Assembly (NCBI GenBank): GCA_020698575.1
Contig: CM036241.1
Span: 30,217,416-30,281,415 of the forward strand
DNA: 64,000 bases
Direction: 5' to 3'
Origin: Bostrychus sinensis
Taxonomy: Eukaryota; Chordata; Actinopteri; Gobiiformes; Eleotridae
The notes under the pieces are model-generated. The model made no database searches, was not told the DNA's origin, and was given only the letters and a program-made list of their open reading frames with translations. Of the stretch, positions 50,291-60,779 are shown piece after piece (position 1 is the first letter of the stretch; the number at the start of each line of letters is the position of its first letter). The position numbers were made by a program, and so were the translations under genes.

Positions 50291-50805
50291 GTAACACTTT
50301 AGAAAAACCTACCACTAAGCACTAGCATTAATAAGTATGTAATTAACAATATTTCAATGAATGAACAGTTTATAGATCCTTCATGAAAAATTACGTTTAT
50401 AATTTTACCGTTAATTTACATTAACTTGATATTACTTAAGAATTAAACATTAATAACAGTGTTTATAACTCAGTGAGATTTATTATAGCGGGGTGTGACA
50501 TCAATCACGGAGCTGCAGCTCATTGATTTACTCTGTTGTGTGTTTGAACTGTATGTAAGGGCTACAGGACATTTAAATTTCTCTTTGGGGATCTGTCTAT
50601 TAACGTTGTAGTAATGCTTTGTAAATAATCTATTAATTAGTTTCTAATGCATAACTAATTCTTAACAAATTACTTTACAAACACCATTGAGGAATAGACA
50701 TAGTTATTAATCAGTAATTTTTTTAGTTACATGATTTAAATAATCCTTAATTACATGTTTATGAATTCTTTAGCACTGCTTAAAAGTTTAATTCTAAAGT
50801 GTTAC
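50291..50805. mobile_element. 515-bp MITE with GTAACACTTTAGAA ends
   Basis: The 14-bp terminal inverted repeat is perfect (GTAACACTTTAGAA at the left, its reverse complement at the right). Further inner words match (gtatgtaattaa / ttaattacatgt). Non-coding, AT-rich. Confidence 0.8.
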
Positions 50806-50809
50806 CAAG

Positions 50810-51920
50810 TCTTTAGTTTTGCCTGAAGTTTTGACTCATGAATAATGTGAAGAAATGTGCTCTTTAGATTCTTGATTCTAGTATATAGGCCTGCTCCAGC
50901 AATATCTATATATAATACTGAACTGTAATTGTAATTTAGTTAGTTAGATAAAATAAAATGCTTCTCAAATGGCATCATTATACCACAGGAAAACCTTTAC
51001 TTAAAACTTCACAGAATGTTGAATTGCTCCTATTACTTAAGGTGATGTTCATTTAATTAGCCTAATTCTAAGACTGGATAATTGTCCATTCATGGATGTG
51101 AATGGACAAATATACACATACAGTACTTTTAGACTATTTTAAAGGAACATCATCTTTACTCCTCCAAGTAATGATCCTAAATGTCCATCTTCACTACAAA
51201 TAAGGCAGTACTCTTAATACTGACCTAATGCCCTTGTTTACTGTTTACCTAATCCAAAGGAGAGAGTGTAACAACAGTTTCCCTTCAGGTTGTCCTGTCA
51301 TGACTCCATACCATTAGGGACAAGTGACGGCCATCTTAACTGTCCTGGAGGATTTGTGGGATTGCGAGTGGAGTGGAGGATTAGGGCGTTAGTGGCACAT
51401 GGCAAACACTGGGTCTGTGGGTCAGTGTGTCAGTGTATCAGTGAGTCAGTAGGCTTTTATTTTTCAGAGAGTAGGTCAGTGATCTGCCAGCCCAGGCATG
51501 TTTATACTGGAGTTGAGTACTCACCTGAGCACGTTAGCACTGCATCTCCTCAAGCTCTTGGGCAGGTAGCTATGGCCATTGATTTAGCACACAAAAAGCA
51601 TTTCGCTCGTAAATGTCCAAAGATAAGCATTAGCATGAACATTAGCATACATCGATAAACTATTGTGGCCAGCTAAAATATGTTTTTTTAGCTGCTTACC
51701 CTGCATAACATAAGAATTCATTGACTAGTAGTATCTAACATTTTGCATATGCAGTGCTTATTCAATTACTTAACTTAAAACAAACACTCAGACAAACGAG
51801 TGCAGTGTAACTGATAATTTATTGAAAGAATAAACTTTGGTGCTTAGACCCCGGCAGGTAGAGATGTCAGAGATGTGATGAAGGGAGAATATAACAGATT
51901 AGAGAGAGAAAACCCCTTTC
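50810..51920. other. No gene recognised
   Basis: A 122-codon frame at 51290-51658 has no recognised domain. Gcattagcatgaacattagc-type text is near its end. Confidence 0.5.
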
Positions 51921-51924
51921 CCTA

Positions 51925-52025
51925 GGGTCTGGACACAGATGTTTATTGATTTTAATGTTGTATATCACTTTGGTCAGCATTGGTTGTTGGAAGGCGCTAT
52001 AGAAATAAAATTTGATTGATTGATT
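51925..52025 (+). mobile_element. LINE-type 3' tail
   Basis: tatcactttggtcagcattg, ggaaggcgctatagaaataa and a terminal ttgattgattgatt are the usual ending of fish LINE elements with a short tail repeat. Confidence 0.6.
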
Positions 52026-52075
52026 TAATCAATCAGTCCTCCTCGTCACAAATCCTCCTAGGACGGATGACAATG

Positions 52076-52345
52076 ATAGCTGTAGCAGAGTGGTTAGCAC
52101 GTCTGCCTTCCATTAAGGAGGTTGTGGGTGTGTGTGGAAGCTGCATGTCCTTCATGGGTTTTCTCTGGGTACTCCATTTATTGGGTCATTGTAAATTTCC
52201 CATAGTGAATGAATGTGAGAGTGAATAGTTGTCTGTCAGTGAATGTTTGTGCCTCCGTTTTGGCCCTGCAGCTAACAGACCACTTGTCCAGGGTGTACCC
52301 TGCCTAAAAACCATAGTTGCAGACATAGACTGCCTCCACCCATGA
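52076..52345 (+). mobile_element. tRNA-derived SINE
   Basis: The A-box TAGCAGAGTGG is followed by ctctgggtactcc, gtgagagtgaatagttgtct, aggtgtaccctgcctaa-type text and catagttgcag. Same family as 47118-47405; the B-box is decayed. Confidence 0.75.
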
Positions 52346-52394
52346 TCTCTAACAGGAATACCTGACACTGTACTGAGTGCTGTGGCAAAGACTA

Positions 52395-52645
52395 GTGCAT
52401 TTGGGCGACAGTAGTTCAGTTGGTAGAGCCGCTTGTCCACTAACCAGAAGGTTGGCGGTTCAAAACCCCCTCCCACCGTTGCATGCTGTCGTTGTGTCCT
52501 TGGGCAAGACACCCACCCGCCTTGCCTCCGGTGTCTGCGCACACTGGTGTATGAATGTGAGTGTGAATGGGTGAATGGTTCCTTGATGTAAAGCGCTTTG
52601 AGTACCCATGAAGGTAGAAAAGTGCTATATAAATGTGACTGTGAT
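52395..52645 (+). mobile_element. tRNA-derived SINE with intact A and B boxes
   Basis: A-box TAGTTCAGTTGG (52412-52423) and B-box GGTTCAAAACC (52457-52467) form a complete internal Pol III promoter. The body has cttgggcaagacaccc, and the tail aaagcgctttgagtacccat then agtgctatataaatgtgact. This is the best preserved SINE here. Confidence 0.88.
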
Positions 52646-52901
52646 TTTTATTTTATTTATTTACATATAAATAACTGTGCCTCAACAAAGTAGAATACAG
52701 AGAGTGAAATTGCATTAGATTTCATGTAAAGTCTGCTAATTTTGTGATAAGATATACATTAACTAAACAATATAATGAATTCTTGTAAGCCATTTTTTGA
52801 TTGTAATCACTTGGGAAAATGTACAAATTACATTTAAAATGCATTACAATGTATTAAATGTGCACAAATTCTTCACCATGCTTGTGTGTGATTTCTTGTA
52901 G

Positions 52902-52952
52902 TGTGTAAGGCACTGTGCTGCTCCTTTTCATCAAGATGCCAACAGACCAAAG
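52902..52952 (+). other. Candidate 51-bp exon
   Basis: An acceptor (gtgatttcttgtag, ending 52901) and a strong donor (CAAAG then GTAAGA at 52952/52953) flank 51 bases. The segment contains one ATG (52936), which would start a coding sequence MPTDQ.. if this exon holds a start. It may belong to the same plus-strand transcript as the 42.2-kb promoter. The product is not recognised. Confidence 0.3.
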
Positions 52953-52954
52953 GT

Positions 52955-54375
52955 AAGACTAATATCCTCCTTTATCCACATTGTTTTAAAAACCTTGATG
53001 GGAACATTTGCACCCTACATGGCGGTCATAAACCTCTGAGGACCTAAAACATATATAAAAATTACAACCTTCAGATTAGTTTACACAGACTGGTTATAGT
53101 CCATTTGAGATGGTGTAACAATGCACCTCTTGGCAGGACAGTGGGTGTTGGAAAATTCTGGCACAAAGTCCACAGTTTTTCAAATTCAAGACATCTGAAA
53201 TGACTGACAGTGAGGTAATGGTCAGATACTCATTGGCTCATTTATTATGACTAATTAAGGATTTATATGGATTGAAATGATGTATTGTATGCCTAGATTA
53301 AGGAGGCTGTAAAAGTACATTTCTGATAGCGACCCAGTATCAATCTCTGGTAATGATCAAAATGATATCATGCCAAGGGAATGTGACAGCAGTTTACCCA
53401 ACCAAACACAGACAGTCCATAAAGCCACTTCTGTTGTTTGTATGAGCAAGCATGCCCTTTGCCCTACAGACACTCAGCCAGATTTACCAGGCAGGTGCAC
53501 TTTCTCAAAATAACATTTGGATATGTGATGTATTGACATGAGAATAATAATTAACTTGACTTCAATAATAACACTAAAATGCTATTATACCAGATCTGGT
53601 GAAACAGGAGAATCAGTAGGAACCATGGTATTCAGCATTGATTGAAGAATTATTTATTTAATAAAATACGCTTTAATTGCAATTGGACAACTTCATCACA
53701 TCAAATATAGCATGACATAAAAAAATAAACACATTCCTGAATTTCAACAAGGACAAAATTACATTTACAGAGAACATTTACAGAGTTGTGTTTTATATTT
53801 ACATGGTTAGACTGCTGCCACCTGAGTTTTACCATTGATTCTTACAATACAGTAGGGCGATAAAGTGCTTGCTACATTTTCTTACTCTCTTATATCACAT
53901 TGAGTGCTTACTATGCAAAATAATTCTAATGGTCCAATTGTAGTTTAAAACCACAATATTGATGAAGCATTAGTTATTCTTACATATATAGATGTCAAAC
54001 AAATCATAGTTGACAGGATTTTCTTCAGCAATTTGCCAAAACTAAAATACTACATTATTGTGAACCCTTTCTCATCAATTAAAAATGACCCACATTTGCC
54101 TATAGAATGATTTGTATGTAAATATAACCCACATTACAAGATCTAATAACAAGCATGTGCAATCAAATGTTTTTACACAGCCTCAAATTTAGCAAAATTG
54201 AAAATTAGGTCTCTTTTTTAAACTTTTGTGAACTAAATATGTTGATTTGACAATGTACAGACACTAATAAGATTGAAATAATATTCCTATTAATGTAAGA
54301 TGTTTTGAAAAGGGTAGTTGCTATGCTTTTTGTCTTCACCAGGAAACATTCTAAATTTACCTCATCCTTAAAAAA
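52955..54375. other. No gene recognised
   Basis: AT-rich, unique-looking. No exon was found to continue the 52902-52952 candidate. Confidence 0.45.
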
Positions 54376-54727
54376 CTTTAGACTTTGAGAGCTATAATTG
54401 CCAACGTGCAGTGGTACATGGCCATTGCCCCGCCTGCCTTGACTGAGGCAATAGCTCAATGTTTGCTTGTGCATCGGAGAATTGACCCTGGGTTCAGATG
54501 GTGTCAGAAGCACTATTACCCAACTGATTCACTGTGCAAATATTACAGTGGAGATGCTGATGCTAGCACTGGCCACACAGCCAGATTAAACCAGCGAAAT
54601 CAACTCTATCAACCAGTGTAATAGCTCAAACACTGGTAAAATGTACTGCTATTAAGTGTTGAACATAATCTCTTTGGTCTGGAGGTGAATTTTGAAGGCA
54701 CACGCTATCAAAATGTTTCTTTAGAGA

Positions 54728-54953
54728 AGTGGTTCCCAAATGGTAGGTGAGGACCCAAAAATGAGTCATTAGGTGGTTGCATATAGTTTCAGCGTTAGGC
54801 TTAGTTGAAACTGTTGTGTTTTTTAATTAAATAAAATAGCATAACATATTTTGTGCAATAAAAGTTATAGTAAAAGTCACAGTAAAACGTGTCACAATAA
54901 AATGATCAAGGATCAAATTGGGTCTCACAGTCAGACCAGTTGAGAACCATAAA
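54728..54953. mobile_element. hAT-type MITE
   Basis: The left end agtggttcccaaatgg and right end ccagttgagaaccat form imperfect inverted repeats like those of the 7588-7864 element. The core matches 31316-31748. Confidence 0.7.
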
Positions 54954-54959
54954 GCCCCA

Positions 54960-55250
54960 TTAGATAATATATCAATGGAAACTACAATTGCAATAAGAAA
55001 AAAGTATACAAAACAGTTGAAGCCATCTCAGCTGGTTCATTTTGGATTTGCTGGCATCAAAGACAGTTTACTGCATCTTTGAACTGAATCTGAAAACAGC
55101 ATAAGTAAATACAATAAATAAAATACATAAAAATGAAAAACACACTCTAGAGTGAAGGCAGTGTGACAATCTCTTGTCTTTTTGGGGTTGAAATCCTGGA
55201 CTATTGCTTATTATTTAGTAATGTTGGCATTAGGCTATGTAGTAACTAAC
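54960..55250. other. No gene recognised
   Basis: AT-rich DNA downstream of the inhibin-type gene's 3' end; no recognised repeat or exon. Confidence 0.5.
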
Positions 55251-55256
55251 CTGATA

Positions 55257-55262
55257 TTTATT
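55257..55262 (-). terminator. Candidate polyadenylation signal AATAAA
   Basis: A canonical AATAAA on the minus strand lies about 194 bases after the inhibin-type stop codon. It is the nearest canonical hexamer I noticed downstream. Transcript ends were not tested, and AT-rich flanks make chance matches likely. Confidence 0.4.
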
Positions 55263-55455
55263 AAATGCAGGTGCTTTCAGAAAAGAATTAATGCATCTTA
55301 ACATAATATTGGAAAGACCATGTTTTGTCACATTTGACACATTTCACCTTGTCACAGTACTTGAAAAGCTATAAAACCTTGCTGCATGTCTTTGAATCTA
55401 GAGTGTATTTTTCAGCACTCCTGGTTGATGATAATGATTATTGAGTGACATGAGT

Positions 55456-56809
55456 CTAAGTACACCCACAGGACTCCACTATCATGTCGGGGACGTCTGT
55501 TTTGACAATGCTGTGCTGAGAGTTGAAGTACACCATGGACAGTGGCCTGCGCTCTGTGGGGATACAGCATGAGGAGATGGCTGTGTTGATGCCATTGACT
55601 TTGAGCTGGCTGAAGACTGTGGCGTGAAACGAGGATGCGATGCCTGGGGACCCAGACAGGTGCTGAGGACACTGACCCATGCAGTAGTTCATGTGGTAAC
55701 CTTCAGGTGCAATGATCCAGTCGTGCCACTGGATATCTTTGAACTTGATGTAGAAGTCTCTCTTGCAGCACACGGTGACATCATTACCACAGCGCAGCGA
55801 GCGCTTTCTGAGTGAGCGTTTGGAGTGGTCATCGCGCAGGCGCACCTGAGCCACCAGAAAGGGCTGGTAAGGGGTGTCCCCTGTCCCATCCAGGGAGCAG
55901 AGATTCTTCCCATCGTCGTCACAGCTGACCTCAAAGCGTAGCCTGCGTTGGCCTCCATCCAGAAAAGCCTGCAGTGTGCGGGTAATGGAGAAAGTGTGCC
56001 AGTTACTGTCCTGTACTTCTAGCATCTTCTCTATGACCAGGCTGCGATTAGAGTCCAGCTGCTCGTGGTCTGCTGAGAGGAAGACTCTGGCAGCTAGGCG
56101 GGAGTCTCTGTAAGGGTCATCAGAGGAGCGCACATAGACCCACAAAGAGGCCTGCAGCACCTGAATACTGTGGCCCTGCTCCTGCAGAAACTGGAAGGCA
56201 AGGTGCAGGCTGGCATCCTCACTCTTATTTGTGTGATCTGGATCAGTGAAAAACACAGGTCAGCAATCACTTAGAAATGATCTTTAGATAATGACACAGT
56301 CCTATATGCGCACAAGAGCTTTTCTTTATTTGCTTTTCAACATTGGGTGTTATTAAAACTAAGTAAAACTAGAACAACTCAATTGCTATAGACGCACTGC
56401 AATTAAAGTACTACAAAGTGGCATTCAACAAACGTTTACAGTAGCCTACATAAAGGGCACTACACATTGAACGACGTTTATTAAACTTACTTATATCTGC
56501 AAAGCTGACTATTTCATAGCCTTGGTCTTTGGTGGGTAAACTGTTTTCCAGCTCCAGAGTTCCATCCTGTCTGACGCGTCCTGAGTGCAGTTTGCGCAGC
56601 GCAGTGAGAAGCGCCTCACGAGGTACAGTCTGAGTGATGTTTGGTCTCTCTTTCAGATGCAGTTTGTCCAAAAGTTGCTGCTTCGCGAATTCCACCATGA
56701 GCCTCTCCTCTGCGTCCTTCTCCAAACCACAGGACGCACAGCCCGATGAGACACCAACAGCCAGCATAGGCGTCAGAAGAAAAAACGCAGAAAAGAAAGA
56801 CGGCGTCAT
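55456..56809 (-). CDS. inhbe: Inhibin/activin beta C/E-type subunit precursor, two exons
   Basis: This is a secreted TGF-beta family ligand precursor; activin beta chains act as disulphide-linked dimers on type I/II serine-kinase receptors. Exon 1 is 56491-56809 and exon 2 is 55456-56237, joined in phase 1 by a donor GTAAGT (56490-56485) and a CAG acceptor (56240-56238). The joined product is 366 residues. Residues 1-22 form a hydrophobic signal peptide, followed by a CxxC and a prodomain. A basic stretch RSLRKR ends near residue 252, then comes a mature domain with nine cysteines: C256, C263/264, C292, C296, C330/331, C363 and C365. The pattern NYCxGQCPxHLxGSPGIAxSFH and the RRPLS loop resemble INHBE, then INHBC, more than INHBA or INHBB. 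The ATG at 56809 is preferred over an in-frame one at 56845: it has A at -3 and puts the signal peptide at the N-terminus. An AT-rich TATA-like stretch lies just upstream (about 56860-56882). The C-versus-E naming is a judgement; the family is certain. Confidence 0.94.
56238..56490 (-). other. inhbe: Intron of the inhibin beta C/E-type gene
   Basis: The 253-bp intron has GT..AG ends on the minus strand, with donor GTAAGT and a pyrimidine-rich acceptor (tttttcactgatccag). It interrupts a codon after its first base; removing it restores an Asn codon and one continuous frame. One intron inside the prodomain is the usual arrangement for inhibin beta genes. Confidence 0.9.
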
Positions 56810-56845
56810 GATTGAGAAGTGAATAACAATGTCTATCTTGATCAT

Positions 56846-57180
56846 TGGCGTTCGTAGTAAAATAAAATAAAGTAATATAAAGTTCAGACAGCCAATGTCT
56901 CGTTCTCTTCAATGTGCGATTGTTAAGGGTGAAAGGTTTGTCCGCTTAGCAGCTGGAGTCCGTGAAGAGAGAAGTTGAGAGAAAAGAGTGGCGTTTTACT
57001 CTCCTGATGGAGAAGATATCTGGAGTAATCCACCAAAACTGGTGACACGTTGGAGGGACGCACCAATGAGCGCATCGGGGCACCGAGGAAATTAACTGGC
57101 AGCGCATCTTTGTAGTTCCGCTCTCACGCACACAGCACAAGCACTCACACAACACAACACAACACACAAAAGCACAACTT
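56846..57180 (-). promoter_or_regulatory. Presumed 5' flank of the inhibin-type gene
   Basis: This lies directly upstream of the start codon. It has a CCAAT on the plus strand at about 56891 and the AT-rich TATA-like stretch at 56860-56882. A short (ACACA)n run lies at about 57148-57170. The transcription start is not fixed. Confidence 0.35.
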
Positions 57181-57184
57181 GACT

Positions 57185-57884
57185 CATCAACAAAACAGGG
57201 TAAGGTTCGAGCTAATTAGAAGGATTTACGGTTACAATGGGGCATGGAGGTAAGATCAGGAAAAACAAAGACGCATTTCTAAGTAAACTCCGTGATATAA
57301 ATTTAACCCACTTGCATCCAACACGCCGTTCACGTGTGATACCTTGCCCTCTTCGGGCAAGTGACCACGAAACGCAATCCATCATCATTACACGATCAAA
57401 GTTGAATCACAGTGCCCTTTTACCCAGTTACGGGATACACGGGACTCAAACAGTGGATGTGTAGTTTAAAATGTGAGAAAGTGCTCAAGGCTGCAGGCGG
57501 AGACAACTAAGTGGTATTTGAAACAAGTCCCATCATGTTCCTCAATATTGGCACCGTGTATTAGGTGTGTGTGGTGAGTGTAGGACATGCTCTATATCTC
57601 CTGTGTAGCAGACAGAGACACTTCATGATGCATAATACCGTTTTCTCTGAGTTAGCCTCATAAAAGAGAATACAAGACCAGACTTGAAGTTGTATGTCCG
57701 GTGGTCAAACTCAGCTTAGCTTTCTTTGACGTAATGATATTACCTCACACATTCACTGTACCTGGACCACTGTTACCTAACATTACTAAAAGTTAAACTG
57801 CAGAAATCCCCCTTTAATTTTTAATTCACGAGCACACACTCATGCCACTTGGCTTTGTGTAGGCTACTTGAACATAACAGCAGT

Positions 57885-57939
<55 letters not shown>

Positions 57940-60025
57940 TGCTTTCATTACTTGTTTTGCAGCTGTTTTGTTTTTGTATTGTTCTAGAAACCTTTTTTGC
58001 ACCTGTTCTAGACTTATCATTTCCAAGTAGGTCAAGGGTCATCTTTATGGTTAAAGAAATGTGTCACTGCCTTACTAATCATACTGTGCATGTGATAGAA
58101 AAAGTGACACTATACATGTAATTAAGCTCATAATTATAAAATATTCAGATATGAGGTTGTGTATGAGGGTTGTATGTAGAATGGCAGAAGCGTCATTATA
58201 CTACAAAAGCTACAGCTGAATTTATTACTGCTGTCTTACAAAGCAGCAGCAGGTTGAGCTCTTGTCGTTATTGTGCCAATTGTTTCCATCCATTGCATCT
58301 GATCATAATCTTTTAGGCTACTGTAAGTAGGCCTATTCTTGGCTTTAGATAAACTAAACTAATAAATAGCCAATCACCATTAAGGTTTTTAAATATTAGC
58401 AGGCAAAATTCACTGTTCACTTTGATATTATAACATTCTTTTTTCCCCAATATTCCATTTTACATAAGCCGCAGTTATCATTACAATATTGAAATCTCTT
58501 GCTCAGAAAGTTTAATATTAACAGCACAGTGATTTCACTTCACCGAGTCATGTAGCAACAACAGCAGTTAATAAAGTGTCTTTAACAACAGCTTTTGTGT
58601 ATTCTGTCGCACAAACTTACAAAGGCCTATTCCTATTACAGACTGTTAGCTTATAGGTTGTACAAAAATAACTCTCAAGGTAAGTAGGTTTCTGTTGCAC
58701 ACTTCTTTATAGGTTCTTTCCTGAACCATAGTTCTGAACTGCACGAGGCTTGGCCATGGCACAGAAGCACTCGTCTGCCCTCATGTGGAGGAGTTCGGGA
58801 ACTACGAAAGCCGTCACTAAATACTTAAGAGGAAGACTAAAGGAAAACCTGTAATTGTCTACCTCAGTATAGAAAATGTGGACTAACCATAAACTAATTT
58901 AATTATATTGAGTATTATACCAAAAAATAAAGCCTCAAAAGGAACTGAAATGTAGGCTATTGCCTCAAAATCAAATAGCCTACATTAATACATCAATACC
59001 AAGTCAATACAAATATTCACACACCTGGGGTCATCTTCTGAAAACTGAAATGCTTGTGGTTGTAGGGTACATATATGACAAAATACAAAGTTGAGCAGAG
59101 GTTAAAATCTCTCAAGTTAAAGTACTGGTAGGCTACTTCAAAATAGACTACTAGTCAAGTTAAAGTAACAGTACTCAGACAAAAATTAGGCTATTATTTA
59201 AGTAGCTTATAAAAGTAGGCCAGGCGTATCAAATGTAAAGTTTACTTTAGTTACTACTTACTACTACTGTCTGCCACTACTGCAACCAATGCTACCATGA
59301 CTGCTAATATGACTGCTACTGTGTACTATCCACTTTGCCATCAAGGTAAAAAATACTTTAATTCACTTAGAGATTTTCCTCTGAAATTAGCTTATAAAAA
59401 TGATAAATCAGACATAGCCTATAGGTGTACTGATATTGTATAAACTCGAAAATTGGCACAATAGGCTATCCCTGCCACTAACTGGCCATTGTTTAGGGCG
59501 TTTGGTCTCATGCCCAAAGTAGCTATTACAGGCTCCAGCCATCTGCAAAAATAAGCTGAAGGCAGTGAATAAATGAATGAATAAATGAATGAAATGTGCC
59601 CCCTATGTCTGGATGACCATGGTATTTTATGTGAACTCCAACAAAATTAGACACATCAATTACCGTGCAAACTTCAATACTTTGTACCCAGCATCCTTTT
59701 GATGAAAACATGACCATTTTCAAATGTAATAATTGTTTTCAGACCTTTCGTTACAATTCAAACATAGGCCTATCTGGTACAGGCCTGCAGACTCAACTTC
59801 AACTTTTACACCTTAAAAGGTCAAGCCTCTGTTTTAAGTCAAGTCTCTCTTACTGTTTTACTTCAGCAGGCTACTTACGGGACCCCCTTCTTATAAACCA
59901 CCTGAAAATGAATGAATATTCTTAACTGTGGCTTTTAATCGTCTCTTAAAGAATGACAGACTTTATTATTACGGCTTAAACATTCACACATGTGTACCTA
60001 TTACGTATTTTTGTATTTTATATTT
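57185..60025. other. Spacer between the divergent genes
   Basis: It holds a TA microsatellite (57891-57934), dispersed gtacttgag/tactactactg text at 59095-59340 and a (GAAT)n-like tract near 59566-59592. No exon is supported. Confidence 0.5.
57891..57934. repeat. (AT)n microsatellite
   Basis: About 44 bases of uninterrupted AT. Confidence 0.98.
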
Positions 60026-60029
60026 ATCC

Positions 60030-60363
60030 AGACCGGCTCCCTGAGCCTGTGAAGCACGCCGCTGACGTAAACTCTCGGTGAGGGGGAAAAAAGTGACGCT
60101 GACACACAACACAAGCCGGAGCTTTGAACAGAAGGGGGAATAGCGTTTTCTTTCTTTTTTCTTTAATTTGTACCCTTTTATTCTTTAGCGTTTTGTTGTT
60201 ATTTGGCCGTATTATTGCGGTCGATTCGTTTTTTTTGCTTAAAACCAAGACTTGCAGCCCGAGTGTGTAATGTTAACGCCACTGCTCGCTCACACGGCGC
60301 TATTTTGACAGCAGTCGGGGTCGCAGTGAACCAACTCAAGCTAGCACCATTCTATTAGCATTG
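60030..60363 (+). promoter_or_regulatory. Promoter and first non-coding exon of an unidentified rightward gene
   Basis: This GC- and CpG-richer block sits in AT-rich surroundings. It contains a CRE-like TGACGTAA at 60063-60070 and ends in a strong donor (ATTG then GTAAGT, 60364 on). No long reading frame crosses it, so it looks like a 5' UTR exon. It lies divergently about 3.2 kb from the start of the inhibin-type gene. In human, R3HDM2 starts head-to-head with INHBC and has several 5' non-coding exons, so an r3hdm2 orthologue is the best guess, but this rests on gene order only. The transcription start is not placed. Confidence 0.5.
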
Positions 60364-60660
60364 GTAAGTCATTCGCAGTGCTAGCTACCAGTTAGCATCT
60401 CCTATTTTAAGACCTGACAAGGTTTGGATAGATCTATAACATGGTAATTGTAAACACGTGCTATTTTGTTGTCTAACTTGGCATTTTATCTACATTGGGG
60501 AATATTGACAAGCGGTAGCTGGTGTAGAGTAAAAATATTATAAAGCTAGTTAGCTTCTGCGCTAACATTAGCTAGGTGGCTATAATGTTAGGTAGGTAGG
60601 TGGCTAATTATACTTGCCCAAAGGAAGCAAGCTAACAGTGAGCTAGCTATTGTTAGCGCA
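60340..60660. other. Cluster of TAGC/GCTA words after the rightward promoter
   Basis: gctagc, gttagc, gctaac and tagctagg recur more than a dozen times, with a small (TAGG)n run near 60590. It could be a degenerate simple repeat at the start of intron 1. Confidence 0.5.
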
Positions 60661-60730
60661 AAGACCAGCGAGTATTTTCAGTCACCTGCATTGCTTCTGC
60701 TCTGAACACATAACTATTTCTTTTTTGAAG

Positions 60731-60777
60731 GCACAACCTGAAGATTCAACAGAGTCGTGACACACAGCCAGCAAAAG
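60731..60777 (+). other. Candidate second non-coding exon, 47 bp
   Basis: A pyrimidine-rich acceptor (ttcttttttgaag) precedes, and a good donor (AAAAG then GTGAGC) follows. The exon contains no ATG, which fits a 5' UTR exon spliced to the donor at 60363. It is the only closely spaced acceptor/donor pair I found after the promoter block. Later exons are not visible before the window ends. Confidence 0.45.
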
Positions 60778-60779
60778 GT

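Noticed and set aside
51290..51658. 122-codon plus-strand frame
   Set aside because: No domain, no splice context, sequence resembles simple gtcagtg repeats in part.
52405..52480. Possible tRNA gene
   Set aside because: A and B boxes are present, but no cloverleaf acceptor stem is evident and the SINE body and tail follow directly.
54385..54621. 78-codon plus-strand frame
   Set aside because: Wording (gcaatagctcaatgtttgct, gaccctgggttcaga) resembles a decayed SINE head; no protein recognised.
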